The position numbers and the translations under genes are program-made. Positions 14,076-22,898 of a stretch of 23,727 nucleotides of DNA are shown piece by piece. The notes under the pieces are model-generated. The model did no database searches. It had not been told where the DNA came from and was given only the letters and a program-made list of their open reading frames with translations. Origin of the DNA: Pseudomonadota bacterium (GTDB lineage: Bacteria > Pseudomonadota > Alphaproteobacteria > Acetobacterales > Acetobacteraceae); assembly GCA_021808985.1 (NCBI GenBank), contig JAKBAQ010000014.1:1-23727 (forward strand), given 5' to 3'. The number at the start of each line of letters is the position of its first letter. Positions within the stretch are counted from its first letter, which is position 1.

Positions 14076-15417
14076 ACGCCGCCTCTTCGGCACGGACGGC
14101 ATTCGCGGCACCGCGAACACCGCCCCCATGACCGCCGAAATGGCCCTCAAACTCGGCCAGGCCGCCGGGCTGCTGTTCACGCGCGGCAACCACCGCCACC
14201 GTGTCATCATCGGCAAGGACACACGGCTCTCCGGCTACATGCTGGAGCCCGCCCTCACCGCCGGGTTCATCAGCGCGGGCATGAACGTCACCCTCGCAGG
14301 CCCCCTGCCCACCCCCGCCATCGCCATGCTCACCCGCTCCCTGCGGCTGGATCTCGGCGTCGTCATCTCCGCCTCGCACAACCCTTATGAGGATAACGGC
14401 ATCAAGCTCTTCGGCCCGGATGGCGCCAAGCTCTCGGATGAAACCGAGATGGAGATCGAGGCGCTGATGGAGACCGATCTCTCCGCCCGCCTCGCCACCT
14501 CTGACAAACTGGGCCGCGCCTCACGCCTGGTGGACGCCGCCGGGCGCTACATCGAGGCCGCGAAAAGCTCGCTGGAACGCGGCCTGCGCCTCGATGGCCT
14601 GCGCATCGTGCTCGATTGCGCGCACGGCGCGGCCTACAAGGTCGCCCCCGCCGCGCTGTGGGAGCTGGGCGCCACCGTCATTTCCATCGGCGTCGAGCCG
14701 GACGGCTTCAACATCAACCGCGAGGCCGGCTCCACCGTGCCCCAGCATCTCTGCGCCGCGGTGCTGGAGCATGGCGCCGACATCGGCATCGCGCTCGATG
14801 GCGACGCCGACCGCGTGATCCTGGCCGACGAACACGGCGAGATCATCGATGGCGACCAGATCCTCGGCCTCATCGCGCGGGACATGCACGAGAGCGGGCG
14901 CCTCACCGGCGGCGGCATCGTCGCCACCGTCATGTCCAATCTCGGGCTGGAGCGCTTCCTCGGCGCACAAGGGCTCACCCTGCACCGCACCAAGGTGGGA
15001 GACCGCTACGTCGCCGAGACCATGCGCGAGCGCGGCATCAACCTCGGCGGCGAACAATCCGGCCATGTCATCCTCTCTGATTTCGCGACCACAGGCGACG
15101 GGCTCATCGCCGCCCTCCAGGTGCTGGCCGTGCTGGTGCGCTCCGGCAAACCCGCCTCAGCCGCCTGCCGGGTGTTCACCCCCCTGCCGCAGCTTTTGCG
15201 TAATGTGCGCTTCTCCGGCGCCTCGCCGCTGCGCCTGGCGCATATCCAAACCGCCATCGCCCAGGCGGGCGAGCGGCTCGGCAACACCGGGCGCGTGCTC
15301 ATCCGCCCCTCGGGCACCGAACCGCTGATCCGCGTGATGGCCGAGGGCGAGGACAACGCGCTCATCCACGCCATCGTCGGCGAATTATGCGACACCATCG
15401 CCCTGGCCACGGTCTGA
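14059..15417 (+). CDS. glmM: Phosphoglucosamine mutase
   Basis: Converts glucosamine-6-phosphate to glucosamine-1-phosphate, the route to UDP-GlcNAc for peptidoglycan and lipid A. The 452-residue protein has RRLFGTDGIRG (7-17), the phosphoserine loop ISASHNP (103-109, S106 catalytic), the metal loop DGDADR (247-252), the sugar loop GEQSGHV (331-337) and the phosphate-binding loop RPSGTEPLIRVM (416-427). ATG 14059 is preferred over an in-frame GTG at 14053, with a purine-rich stretch just upstream. The start lies inside folP's 3' end and the stop abuts thiD's ATG with no gap, so the three genes are almost certainly one transcript. Confidence 0.97.
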   Translation: MNQVSKRRLFGTDGIRGTANTAPMTAEMALKLGQAAGLLFTRGNHRHRVIIGKDTRLSGYMLEPALTAGFISAGMNVTLAGPLPTPAIAMLTRSLRLDLGVVISASHNPYEDNGIKLFGPDGAKLSDETEMEIEALMETDLSARLATSDKLGRASRLVDAAGRYIEAAKSSLERGLRLDGLRIVLDCAHGAAYKVAPAALWELGATVISIGVEPDGFNINREAGSTVPQHLCAAVLEHGADIGIALDGDADRVILADEHGEIIDGDQILGLIARDMHESGRLTGGGIVATVMSNLGLERFLGAQGLTLHRTKVGDRYVAETMRERGINLGGEQSGHVILSDFATTGDGLIAALQVLAVLVRSGKPASAACRVFTPLPQLLRNVRFSGASPLRLAHIQTAIAQAGERLGNTGRVLIRPSGTEPLIRVMAEGEDNALIHAIVGELCDTIALATV

Positions 15418-16218
15418 ATGTTTCGCGTCCTCACCATAGCCGGCTCTGATTCCGGCGGCGGCGCCGGCATCGAGGCGGATATCAAAACCATCACCGCGCT
15501 GGGCGGCTACGCCTGCACCAGCATCACCGCGCTCACCGCGCAGAACACCCTGGGCGTGGCCGGCGTGCACCCGCTGCCGGCCGAGTTCGTGGCCCTGAGC
15601 ATCCAGACCGTGCTGAGCGATATCGGCGCCGACGCCATCAAGCTCGGCATGCTCACCAATGAGGCGATCATCCGCGCCGTCGCCGCCTGCCTGCCCGCCA
15701 GCCTGCCCCTGGTGCTGGACCCGGTGATGGTCGCCACCTCCGGCGCCGTGCTGCTGCCTGATGCCGCCATCGCCGCCCTGCGCGAACAACTGCTGCCGCG
15801 CGCAACGCTCATCACCCCCAACCTGCCCGAGGCCGCCAAACTCACCGGCCTGCCAGTGGAGACACCGGCGCAGCAAATCGCCGCCGGGCGCGCGCTGCTG
15901 GCGATGGGCGCCAAGGCCGCCCTCATCAAAGGCGGCCATTCCAGCGATGACATGCTGAACGACTATCTCATCACCCCGGACGCGGTGGAGACCATCTCCC
16001 TGCCCCGCCTGCACACCCGGCACACCCACGGCACCGGCTGCACGCTGGCCTCCGGCATCGCCACCGGGCTGGCGCAGGGCATGGACCTCCCCGCCGCCGT
16101 CCGCCGGGCGCGCGATTATCTGCAACAGGCCATCGCCACCGCGCCCGGCCTGGGCGCCGGGCATGGGCCGGTCAACCACCTCGCGCGGTCTTGCCTGGGG
16201 GCGGCCTCAGGCGGCTGA
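15418..16218 (+). CDS. thiD: Hydroxymethylpyrimidine/phosphomethylpyrimidine kinase
   Basis: Phosphorylates HMP and HMP-phosphate in thiamine synthesis. The 266-residue ribokinase-fold enzyme carries TIAGSDSGGGAGIEAD (6-21), DPVMVATSG (101-109), TPNLPEA (133-139), KGGH (171-174), the anion-hole and catalytic loop HTHGTGCTLASG (202-213, with C208), and GHGPVNH near the C-terminus (248-254). The ATG follows the glmM stop with zero spacing. No other thi gene is nearby and no TPP riboswitch is visible ahead of the operon. Its 3' end overlaps the convergent lpxC by 12 nt. Confidence 0.96.
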   Translation: MFRVLTIAGSDSGGGAGIEADIKTITALGGYACTSITALTAQNTLGVAGVHPLPAEFVALSIQTVLSDIGADAIKLGMLTNEAIIRAVAACLPASLPLVLDPVMVATSGAVLLPDAAIAALREQLLPRATLITPNLPEAAKLTGLPVETPAQQIAAGRALLAMGAKAALIKGGHSSDDMLNDYLITPDAVETISLPRLHTRHTHGTGCTLASGIATGLAQGMDLPAAVRRARDYLQQAIATAPGLGAGHGPVNHLARSCLGAASGG

Positions 16219-17160
16219 GAGCTGCAACACCTCGGCCGCCGGCCCGCGCGTCAGCCGGTAATTCGCCGGGTCGGCGAACACCGCGCGCAGCAGCTGGTTG
16301 TTCAGCGCATGCCCCGTGCGGCTGCCCACGAAGCGCCCGCAAACCGGCGCGCCAGCCAGGGCCAGGTCGCCCACCACATCGAGCAGCTTATGCCGCACGA
16401 ACTCATCGGCGAAGCGCAACCCTTCCGGGTTCAGAATATTCGCGCCATCAACCACGATGGCGTTTTCCAGGCTGCCGCCGCGCGCCAGCCCAACCTTGCG
16501 CAGCATCTCGATCTCCGCCGCCTGCGCGAAGGTGCGCGCCGGGGCGATCTCGGCGGCGAAATGCTCCGCGCTCAGCGTAAAGCTGTAGGCCTGCGCGCCG
16601 ATCGCCCGGGCGGCGAACTCGATCGCCAGCGAAAGCTCAAACCCCGTGCCGCCATGGGCATGCGGGCGCAGCTCGGCGAAGGCGCCATCCTGCTCCACCC
16701 GCACGGGGCGCAAAATTTCCAGGCTGTCGCGCAGCCCGTCATGCGCCACCACTCCGGCGCTCTCGATGAGGAACAGAAACGGCGCGGCCGAACCGTCAAA
16801 AATCGGCAGCTCCGCGGCGTCCACCTCAACCACCAGATCATCCACCCCGCTCGCCGCCAGCGCCGCCATCAAATGCTCGATGGTCCCCACCCGCGCATCG
16901 CCCACGCTCACCACCGTGCACAGGCGCGTGTCGCTCACATGGTCAAACCGCGCGGGAATGCGCACATCCAAATCCGTGCGGTGGAACACGATCCCGCTCC
17001 CCGCCGCCGCCGGCACCAGCCGCATGGTCACATCCGCGCCGCTGTGCAGCCCTTGGCCGATGCACGAAATCGCCGCCCTCAGCGTCTGGCGGGGAGCCAG
17101 GGCGCGTTCCGTACCGGTAAGGCTGCATCTGTCACGCAAAGACGACATTTTTGGACCCAT
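16207..17160 (-). CDS. lpxC: UDP-3-O-acyl-N-acetylglucosamine deacetylase
   Basis: Zinc amidase for the committed step of lipid A synthesis, so the cell makes an LPS-type outer membrane. In the 317-residue form: GQGLHSG (35-41), TIEHLMAAL (93-101) with E95 and zinc ligand H96, the FDGSAAPF substrate loop (121-128), the second zinc motif HKLLDVVGD (257-265, H257 and D261), and GHALNN (283-288) with catalytic H284. Start uncertain: ATG 17160 and ATG 17148 both lack a clear ribosome site, and 17211 would add further residues; homology begins around residue 18. It sits at the end of the division cluster as in many Proteobacteria, but a strong terminator precedes it, so it probably has its own promoter in 17161-17256. 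I cannot fix the boxes. Confidence 0.95.
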   Translation of the reverse strand: MGPKMSSLRDRCSLTGTERALAPRQTLRAAISCIGQGLHSGADVTMRLVPAAAGSGIVFHRTDLDVRIPARFDHVSDTRLCTVVSVGDARVGTIEHLMAALAASGVDDLVVEVDAAELPIFDGSAAPFLFLIESAGVVAHDGLRDSLEILRPVRVEQDGAFAELRPHAHGGTGFELSLAIEFAARAIGAQAYSFTLSAEHFAAEIAPARTFAQAAEIEMLRKVGLARGGSLENAIVVDGANILNPEGLRFADEFVRHKLLDVVGDLALAGAPVCGRFVGSRTGHALNNQLLRAVFADPANYRLTRGPAAEVLQLSAA

Positions 17161-17256
17161 CGTTAACAACAGCTTACTATCTACCCGCCGCGCCGCGCCG
17201 CCGCCAGTCAATCATTATTTCCAATTATGTCGCCAGAACCCTTTGAATTTACAAAC

Positions 17257-17290
17257 AAAAAAGCACCGGACAGACATCTGTCCGGTGCTT
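17257..17290 (-). terminator. Strong intrinsic terminator after ftsZ
   Basis: On the minus strand AAGCACCGGACAGA (17290-17277), loop TG, TCTGTCCGGTGCTT (17274-17261), then more T's (to 17257). It is a perfect 14-bp stem with a U-tract, about 30 nt beyond the ftsZ stop. It should end the mur-ddl-fts transcript and separate lpxC. Confidence 0.93.
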
Positions 17291-17319
17291 CGCGGCGGCG
17301 TGCTCAGGCCGCTGGCTGA

Positions 17320-18798
17320 TCAGGTGTTGCGGCGCAGGAAAGCCGGAATTTCCAGGCCGATCTCATCGATCTGCGCCTGGCGCACCGCGGCGCGCGGCGC
17401 CTCGGTGTGCACCGCCGGCTCCTGGCGGTGCGGCTGCGCGGGGGCGGCGGCCTTGGAGCCGCCAAACCCAAAGACGGTCTTGAAGATGCTGGTGCCGCGC
17501 GGCGGCTCGGCCTGGCGCGGGGTCTCGGGCATCGCGGGCGGGCGCATCACCGGCGCGGGGCGGGCGGGCGCCTGCATGGCCGGCTCACCCAGCTCCAGCT
17601 CGCTGCTGGCATAGGCCTTGGAGACCAGCGGCGCGCTCGGAGGTTCGGGCACATAGCCGCCCGGGCGCGAAGCCGGCGCCCCCTGCGGCATGTTCATCAT
17701 CGGCATCTGCGGCGCGGCGGCGGCGGCAATGTGCTGCGGCGCGGCGGCCTGGCTCACCGCCTGGGCGGGAAACGCCACCGGCTCGGCGCCGCCATTCACC
17801 ACCTGCAGCTTGGGCATCTGCTGCGGCGCGCTGTCAATCCCGGTCGCCACCACGGAGACCCGGATCCGCCCGGCCATGCTCTCATCGAGCGACATGCCGA
17901 ACATGATGTTCGCATCCTTGTCCACTTCCTCGCCAATGCGGTGCGCCGCCTGGTCAACCTCGAAGAGCGTCACGTCGGAGCCGCCGGTGATGTTGATGAG
18001 CAGCCCATGCGCGCCGCGCATGTTGGTGTCTTCCAGCAGCGGATTGCTGATGGCGGCCTCGGCGGCGCGAATCGCGCGGTCCTCGCCCTCGGCCTCGCCG
18101 GTGCCCATCATCGCCTTGCCCATGACTGACATCACCGAGCGGATATCGGCATAGTCCAGGTTCACGATGCCCGGCAGCACCATCAGGTCGGTCACGCCGC
18201 GCACGCCCATATAGAGGACGTTGTCGGCCATCTCGAAAGCCTCTTTCCAACCGGTCCGTTCATTGGCGACCTTGAAGAGATTCTGGTTGGGAATCACGAT
18301 CAGCGTATCGACATAGGCCTGCAGCTCGGCGATGCCCTCCTCGGCCGCGCGCATGCGCTTCTTGCCCTCGAAGGCGAACGGCTTGGTGACAACGCCGACG
18401 GTCAGAATGTTACGCTCGCGCGCCATCCGCGCGATCACCGGCGCGGCCCCCGTGCCGGTTCCACCGCCCATGCCCGCGGTGATGAAGACCATGTGCGTGT
18501 CTTCCAGATGCCGCGCCAGCTCGTCCGCCGCCTCATCGGCCGATGCCTTGCCCACTTCCGGCCGCCCGCCAGCGCCATTGCCCTGGGTGAGATGCGGGCC
18601 AAGCTGAATGCGCTTCTCCGCGAGCGAGCGCTGCAACTGCTGCGCGTCCGTGTTCGCCACGACGAAATCCACACCCGGCAGCTGCAGCGAGATCATGTTG
18701 TTGACAGCATTACATCCGCCGCCGCCGACGCCAAAGACGGTAATCCGCGGCGTGAAATCTGTGGTCGACGTCTTCTGGATCGTCAGGTTCAGGGTCAT
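17320..18798 (-). CDS. ftsZ: Cell division protein FtsZ
   Basis: Tubulin-like GTPase that forms the Z ring. The 492-residue protein has a GTPase core (~17-320) with VGGGGCNAVNNM (24-35), the tubulin signature GGGTGTGAAP (111-120) and the catalytic T7 loop NLDYADIRSVM (213-223). A long Pro/Ala/Met-rich linker (~335-476), longer than in E. coli and typical of alphaproteobacteria, leads to the conserved C-terminal peptide LEIPAFLRR (482-490), which binds FtsA and other partners. A strong GAGGAG lies 7 nt before the ATG, fitting the high expression expected. Preceded by ftsA with a 48-nt gap and followed by a terminator. Confidence 0.98.
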   Translation of the reverse strand: MTLNLTIQKTSTTDFTPRITVFGVGGGGCNAVNNMISLQLPGVDFVVANTDAQQLQRSLAEKRIQLGPHLTQGNGAGGRPEVGKASADEAADELARHLEDTHMVFITAGMGGGTGTGAAPVIARMARERNILTVGVVTKPFAFEGKKRMRAAEEGIAELQAYVDTLIVIPNQNLFKVANERTGWKEAFEMADNVLYMGVRGVTDLMVLPGIVNLDYADIRSVMSVMGKAMMGTGEAEGEDRAIRAAEAAISNPLLEDTNMRGAHGLLINITGGSDVTLFEVDQAAHRIGEEVDKDANIMFGMSLDESMAGRIRVSVVATGIDSAPQQMPKLQVVNGGAEPVAFPAQAVSQAAAPQHIAAAAAPQMPMMNMPQGAPASRPGGYVPEPPSAPLVSKAYASSELELGEPAMQAPARPAPVMRPPAMPETPRQAEPPRGTSIFKTVFGFGGSKAAAPAQPHRQEPAVHTEAPRAAVRQAQIDEIGLEIPAFLRRNT

Positions 18799-18846
18799 CG
18801 GTTATCTCCTCAAGGCAGTATCGGTAAAGAACACTTCGTTTTCATG

Positions 18847-20154
18847 TCAAACACGATTTTTTAAAAAATCCACAAGGCCGCGGAACCATCCGCCCACGCG
18901 CTCGCTTTCAAAATTGATATCCTGCATGGTCTGGCCTTCACCCGCGGCAAAGGCCAGCAGCCCCACCAATGACGCGAAGTTAGGCGCGCTCGCCGAGTCG
19001 GGCAGCCCGATCATCGCGCCAGGCCGCCCCAGCCGCACGTTGCGCTCCAAAATCTGCGTGCTCAGCTCACGCACGCCGCCCAGTTGCGAGGCGCCGCCGG
19101 TAAGCACCACGCGCGTGCCGCCGGCGCTGCCCAGCCCCGCGGTTTCCAGCCGGTCCTTCACCAGCTCGAAAATCTCCTCGATTCGCGGTCGGATCACGCT
19201 GATCAGCATGGAGCGCGGCATTTTCGCGATCTGGTGCTCATCCTCGCCCACCTGCGGCACCGGCAGCAGCTCGCGCTCGTCATCGGGGCTGCCCTGGCAG
19301 TTGCCGTACAGCGCCTTTAACCGCTCCGCGTGCGCAACTGACGTGGAAAATCCCCGCGCGATGTCATTGGTGACATGGATGCCCCCCAGCGGAATCTGCG
19401 CCGTGTGCACCACATGCCCCTCGGAGAACACGGCGAGCGAGGTGGTGCCCCCGCCCATGTCGATCACCGTCGCGCCCAGCTCGCGCTCATCGCCCACCAG
19501 CGAGGCAAGCCCCGCCGCCATCGGCGCCGACACCAGCGTCGCGATATCCAGCTCGCAGCGCGAGAGGCAGGCCGAGAGCGTGCGCAGCGCCGCGTTGCCC
19601 GCATCCACCACATGCAGCTGGGCTGAGAGCGTGTCGCAGAACAGCCCGCGCGGGTCGAGCACGCCCTGCGTCTCATCGGTTGAAAAACTCAAGGGCAGGG
19701 CATGGATCGTCGCCCGCCCATCGCTCGCCGCCCGGGCCCGCGCCTCGCGCACCACGCGCTTGATGTCATCCGCGGTCACCGCCCGCCCATCCACCGGCCA
19801 TTGCACGTTGAACAGCCGCGACTCCGGCTGCCCGCAGGAGAGATTCACGTAAACTGACTTCAGCCGCATGTCGGCGGTATCCTCCGCCGCGCCCACCGCC
19901 GCGCGGATCGCCTTCTCCGCCTCGTCCAGATCCACGATGCCGCCGGATTTGATCCCCCGGCTCTTCTGCCAGCCGAACCCCAGCGCGCGCAGCCGCCCGT
20001 CAGACTCCGCCCGCCCGATCAGGCAGGCGATCTTGGTCGAGCCGATATCCAGCACGCCAAACGGGCCGGCGCGCATCACCTTGCCGCGCAATGTATCTTC
20101 CGGCAGCTGCTTCACCGCGCTTGCCTGCGCGCCCCGGCGGGAGAGATCATTCAT
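18847..20154 (-). CDS. ftsA: Cell division protein FtsA
   Basis: Actin-like protein that anchors FtsZ to the membrane and recruits later divisome proteins. The 435-residue sequence has phosphate-1 motif GVLDIGSTKIACLIG (33-47), the SHS2/1C subdomain with VNLSCGQPESRLFNV (~103-117), phosphate-2 IDMGGGTTSLAVF, adenosine motif VVLTGGASQLGGV, and the C-terminal amphipathic membrane helix GWFRGLVDFLKNRV (422-435). All ATPase-fold motifs are intact. The gap to ftsQ is 16 nt with an AGGGG-like ribosome site. Confidence 0.97.
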   Translation of the reverse strand: MNDLSRRGAQASAVKQLPEDTLRGKVMRAGPFGVLDIGSTKIACLIGRAESDGRLRALGFGWQKSRGIKSGGIVDLDEAEKAIRAAVGAAEDTADMRLKSVYVNLSCGQPESRLFNVQWPVDGRAVTADDIKRVVREARARAASDGRATIHALPLSFSTDETQGVLDPRGLFCDTLSAQLHVVDAGNAALRTLSACLSRCELDIATLVSAPMAAGLASLVGDERELGATVIDMGGGTTSLAVFSEGHVVHTAQIPLGGIHVTNDIARGFSTSVAHAERLKALYGNCQGSPDDERELLPVPQVGEDEHQIAKMPRSMLISVIRPRIEEIFELVKDRLETAGLGSAGGTRVVLTGGASQLGGVRELSTQILERNVRLGRPGAMIGLPDSASAPNFASLVGLLAFAAGEGQTMQDINFESERVGGWFRGLVDFLKNRV

Positions 20155-20170
20155 GCGCGGGCACCCCTTT

Positions 20171-21115
20171 TCATGTATGGCTGTCCTTTGCCGGGCCGGC
20201 GGGCGCCGGCGGATAGGGGCGCACCACCAGCTTGCCCTCCTGGCGCAGGTCTATCACCTCGACCGGCCGGTCCAGCAGCTGCATGCTGCCCTGCAGGGCG
20301 CCAAGCTGGGTAATCGCCTCCTGCTCGCCCGTCACCGGCAGCTTCACCAGCGTCTGGTCCTTCAGGATCAGGTTCCAGCGCAGCCCGTCCACCCGCTCCG
20401 CCGCGATCACCCGTTGCGCCAGCGCCGGCACGCTCTTCAGCTCGCTCACCAGCACCGCCGCGTTCTGCGGCGCGCCCGCCCCGGTGAGCAGCAGCAGCGA
20501 GGGCTCGCGCCGCTTCGCCGCCGCCGCGTTCTGCCCCGCGATCACGTTGCCGTTCCTGTCGATCAGCACGAAATGCGGCGGCGTGCCGTCCTCGCCGCCG
20601 GTCTGCCAGATCGCGAAGGCATCCCGCTCGGTAATGTTCACAACCAGCGTGCCGGGCAGCAGGCGCTCCACGGTGGCGCTCTGCACCGGCCCCAGCTGCT
20701 CCACCCGCGCGCGCACCGCCGCCAGCGAAAAGCCGAGCGATGGCTCGCCCGGCTGCACGCCGATGGCCGCCCGCAGCTGCGCCGGGTCCACCGTCTGCCC
20801 GCCCACCACCTCGATTTTTGAAATCCGCAGCCCCATGTCGGCCGCCAGCGCCGCCAGGCCCGAATCCTCATGCCGCGCGGCCGCCGGCGCGGAGGAGGAT
20901 TTGATGGCGGGCAGCGAGCGCACCAGCTCGCTGCCCACGATAAGCACCGAGACCACCCCCAGCACCCACAGCCCCGGCTTCAGGCTGCGCTTCACCCGCC
21001 GGAAATAGAGCTTGCGCGTGCTCAGCCGGTCCTGCGGGGGGGCGCTGCGCTTGGCCCGCGCGCGCGGCGCCGGGGCAGAGAGCGTGGCCCGCGCGGTGGC
21101 GTCTACACGCGGCAT
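20171..21115 (-). CDS. ftsQ: Cell division protein FtsQ
   Basis: Bitopic divisome protein linking cytoplasmic and periplasmic parts with FtsB/FtsL. The 314-residue sequence has a basic, Ala/Pro-rich cytoplasmic tail (1-46), a single membrane helix (~48-64), a POTRA domain (~97-165: LRISKIEVVGGQTVD, then GPVQSATVERLLPGTLVVNITER) and the beta domain (FVLIDRNGNVI, then WNLILKDQTLVKLP). ATG 21115 was chosen over a TTG at 21142 because GGAG lies about 8 nt upstream; this overlaps ddl by 13 nt. The C-terminus is proline-rich. Confidence 0.95.
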   Translation of the reverse strand: MPRVDATARATLSAPAPRARAKRSAPPQDRLSTRKLYFRRVKRSLKPGLWVLGVVSVLIVGSELVRSLPAIKSSSAPAAARHEDSGLAALAADMGLRISKIEVVGGQTVDPAQLRAAIGVQPGEPSLGFSLAAVRARVEQLGPVQSATVERLLPGTLVVNITERDAFAIWQTGGEDGTPPHFVLIDRNGNVIAGQNAAAAKRREPSLLLLTGAGAPQNAAVLVSELKSVPALAQRVIAAERVDGLRWNLILKDQTLVKLPVTGEQEAITQLGALQGSMQLLDRPVEVIDLRQEGKLVVRPYPPAPAGPAKDSHT

Positions 21116-22008
21116 GCCGCCCGCTCCACCATCCAGGCGCAAAGCGCGCGGAAATCCATGCCCACATAGGCCGCCTGCTCGGGCAGCAGCGAGGTCGGCG
21201 TCATCCCCGGCTGGGTGTTCACCTCCAGCAGCACCAGCCGCCCGCTGGCATCGTCATAGCGCAGATCCGCCCGGCTCGCCCCACGGCAACCCAGCGCCCG
21301 GTGCGCCGCCAGCGCCACATCGCGCGCGCGCTGCGCCACCTCGGCGGGAATATCGGCCGGCACCACATGGCGCGAGCCGCCGGCGGCATATTTGGCGTGG
21401 TAATCATAAAAACTCTCCTCGGAGAGAATTTCCGTCACCACCAGCGCGCGGTCCTCCAGCACGCCCACGGTCAGCTCGCGCCCCGGCACGAACTGCTCCA
21501 CCATCGCCGGGCCGTAGCGCCATTCCTTCACGATGCGCGTCCGGTTATTGTCGCCCGGCTGCACGATATAAACCCCCACCGAGGAGCCCTCATTCACCGG
21601 CTTCACCACATAGGGCGGCGGCAGCGGGTCGTGGTCGGTCAGCTCGGCGATATCGATAATCCGGTGCGGCGCCACCGGCAGCCCGGCATGGGCGAACACC
21701 GCCTTGGCCGCAGCCTTGTCCATCGCCAGCGCCGAGGCCCGCACGCCCGAATGCGTGTAGGGAATGCCGAGATAATCCAGCACGCCCTGAATCGTGCCAT
21801 CCTCGCCAAAGCGCCCGTGCAGGGCGTTGAACACCACATCCGGCGCCGGGGTGAGTGCGGCGATCACCGCGCGCAGATCCTCGCCCACCTCCACCGGCAG
21901 CACCTCGAACCCGGCGCCGCGCAGCGCCGCGATCACCTGCGCGCCCGAGCGCAGCGAAACTTCCCGTTCGGCGGACATGCCGCCCAGCAAAACCGCGACG
22001 CGCATCAT
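21103..22008 (-). CDS. ddl: D-alanine--D-alanine ligase
   Basis: ATP-grasp ligase making D-Ala-D-Ala for the peptidoglycan stem peptide. The 301-residue sequence shows VLLGGMSAEREVSL (6-19), LHGRFGEDG (63-71), YTHSG (84-88), the ATP-binding VVKPVNEGSSVGV (134-146), omega-loop YDYHAKY (201-207) and metal site EVNTQPGMT (262-270). The tyrosine in the omega loop fits D-Ala-D-Ala rather than D-Ala-D-Lac specificity. It overlaps murB by 4 nt (ATGA) and ftsQ by 13 nt, the classic DdlB position in the division cluster. Confidence 0.97.
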   Translation of the reverse strand: MMRVAVLLGGMSAEREVSLRSGAQVIAALRGAGFEVLPVEVGEDLRAVIAALTPAPDVVFNALHGRFGEDGTIQGVLDYLGIPYTHSGVRASALAMDKAAAKAVFAHAGLPVAPHRIIDIAELTDHDPLPPPYVVKPVNEGSSVGVYIVQPGDNNRTRIVKEWRYGPAMVEQFVPGRELTVGVLEDRALVVTEILSEESFYDYHAKYAAGGSRHVVPADIPAEVAQRARDVALAAHRALGCRGASRADLRYDDASGRLVLLEVNTQPGMTPTSLLPEQAAYVGMDFRALCAWMVERAACRV

Positions 22009-22898
22009 CCGGGCACTCCAATCCGTTTAATTTCCCACCGCAGCGAAACCCCCGCGCCGCGCTGCACGCGCGCGCGCACCTCCTCGCCCAACCCCTCCAG
22101 GTCAGCCGCCGTGGCCTCTCCGGTATTGATGAGGAAATTGCAGTGAAGCTCCGAAACCTGCGCGCCGCCCCGGCGCAACCCCCGGCACCCGGCGGCATCA
22201 ATCAGCTCCCAGGCCTTCTGCCCCGCCGGGTTGGCGAAGGTCGAGCCCCCCGTGCGCGCGCGCACCGGCTGGCTCGCCTCCCGGCTGGTCTTTATCTGCG
22301 CCATCTTCGCCGCGATCGCCTGCGCATCCCCCTTGCGCGCGCGTAAGCGGGCGCGCACCACCACCGCATCGGCCGGCAAATTCGCATGGCGATAGCTCAG
22401 GCCCAGCTCATGCGCCGCCAGGCGCGCAAGCTCGCCGCCGCGCGTCACAATCTCCACCCAGTCCAGCACCTGCGCCATATCCCCGCCATAGGCGCCCGCG
22501 TTCATCGCCACCGCGCCGCCGATGGTCCCCGGAATGCCGGAGAGAAACTCCAGCCCCGCCAGCCCCGCCGCCGCCGCGTGCTCGGCCACCGTCACATCCA
22601 GCGCCGCCGCCCCGGCGATGATGGCCTCATCCTCCACCACGATCTCACCAAACCCGCGCGCCAGCTTGATGACAACACCGTTGATCCCGCCATCGCGCAC
22701 AATCAGGTTCGAGGCCGCGCCAATCACGCTCACCGGCATTTCCAGCGGCAACTCCCGCAAAAACGCGCACAAATCCGCCACATCGGCCGGGCGCACCAGA
22801 AACTCCGCCGGCCCGCCGACACGAAACCACGTCATCGGCGCCAGCACCGCCCCCGGCGCCACGCGGCCGCGAAGCTCGGGCAGGGCCAGGCTCATCAT
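22005..22898 (-). CDS. murB: UDP-N-acetylmuramate dehydrogenase (UDP-N-acetylenolpyruvoylglucosamine reductase)
   Basis: FAD/NADPH enzyme completing UDP-MurNAc. The 297-residue sequence has TWFRVGGPAEF (23-33), the FAD-binding IGAASNLIVRDGGINGVVI (59-77), SGIPGTIGGAVAMNAGAYG (120-138), catalytic-serine loop GSTFANPAG (218-226, S219) and the C-terminal catalytic glutamate E289 in WEIKRIG. The tandem ATG start shares one base with the murC stop (TGATG), favouring re-initiation; longer upstream extension is low-complexity Gly/Ala and rejected. Confidence 0.97.
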   Translation of the reverse strand: MMSLALPELRGRVAPGAVLAPMTWFRVGGPAEFLVRPADVADLCAFLRELPLEMPVSVIGAASNLIVRDGGINGVVIKLARGFGEIVVEDEAIIAGAAALDVTVAEHAAAAGLAGLEFLSGIPGTIGGAVAMNAGAYGGDMAQVLDWVEIVTRGGELARLAAHELGLSYRHANLPADAVVVRARLRARKGDAQAIAAKMAQIKTSREASQPVRARTGGSTFANPAGQKAWELIDAAGCRGLRRGGAQVSELHCNFLINTGEATAADLEGLGEEVRARVQRGAGVSLRWEIKRIGVPG

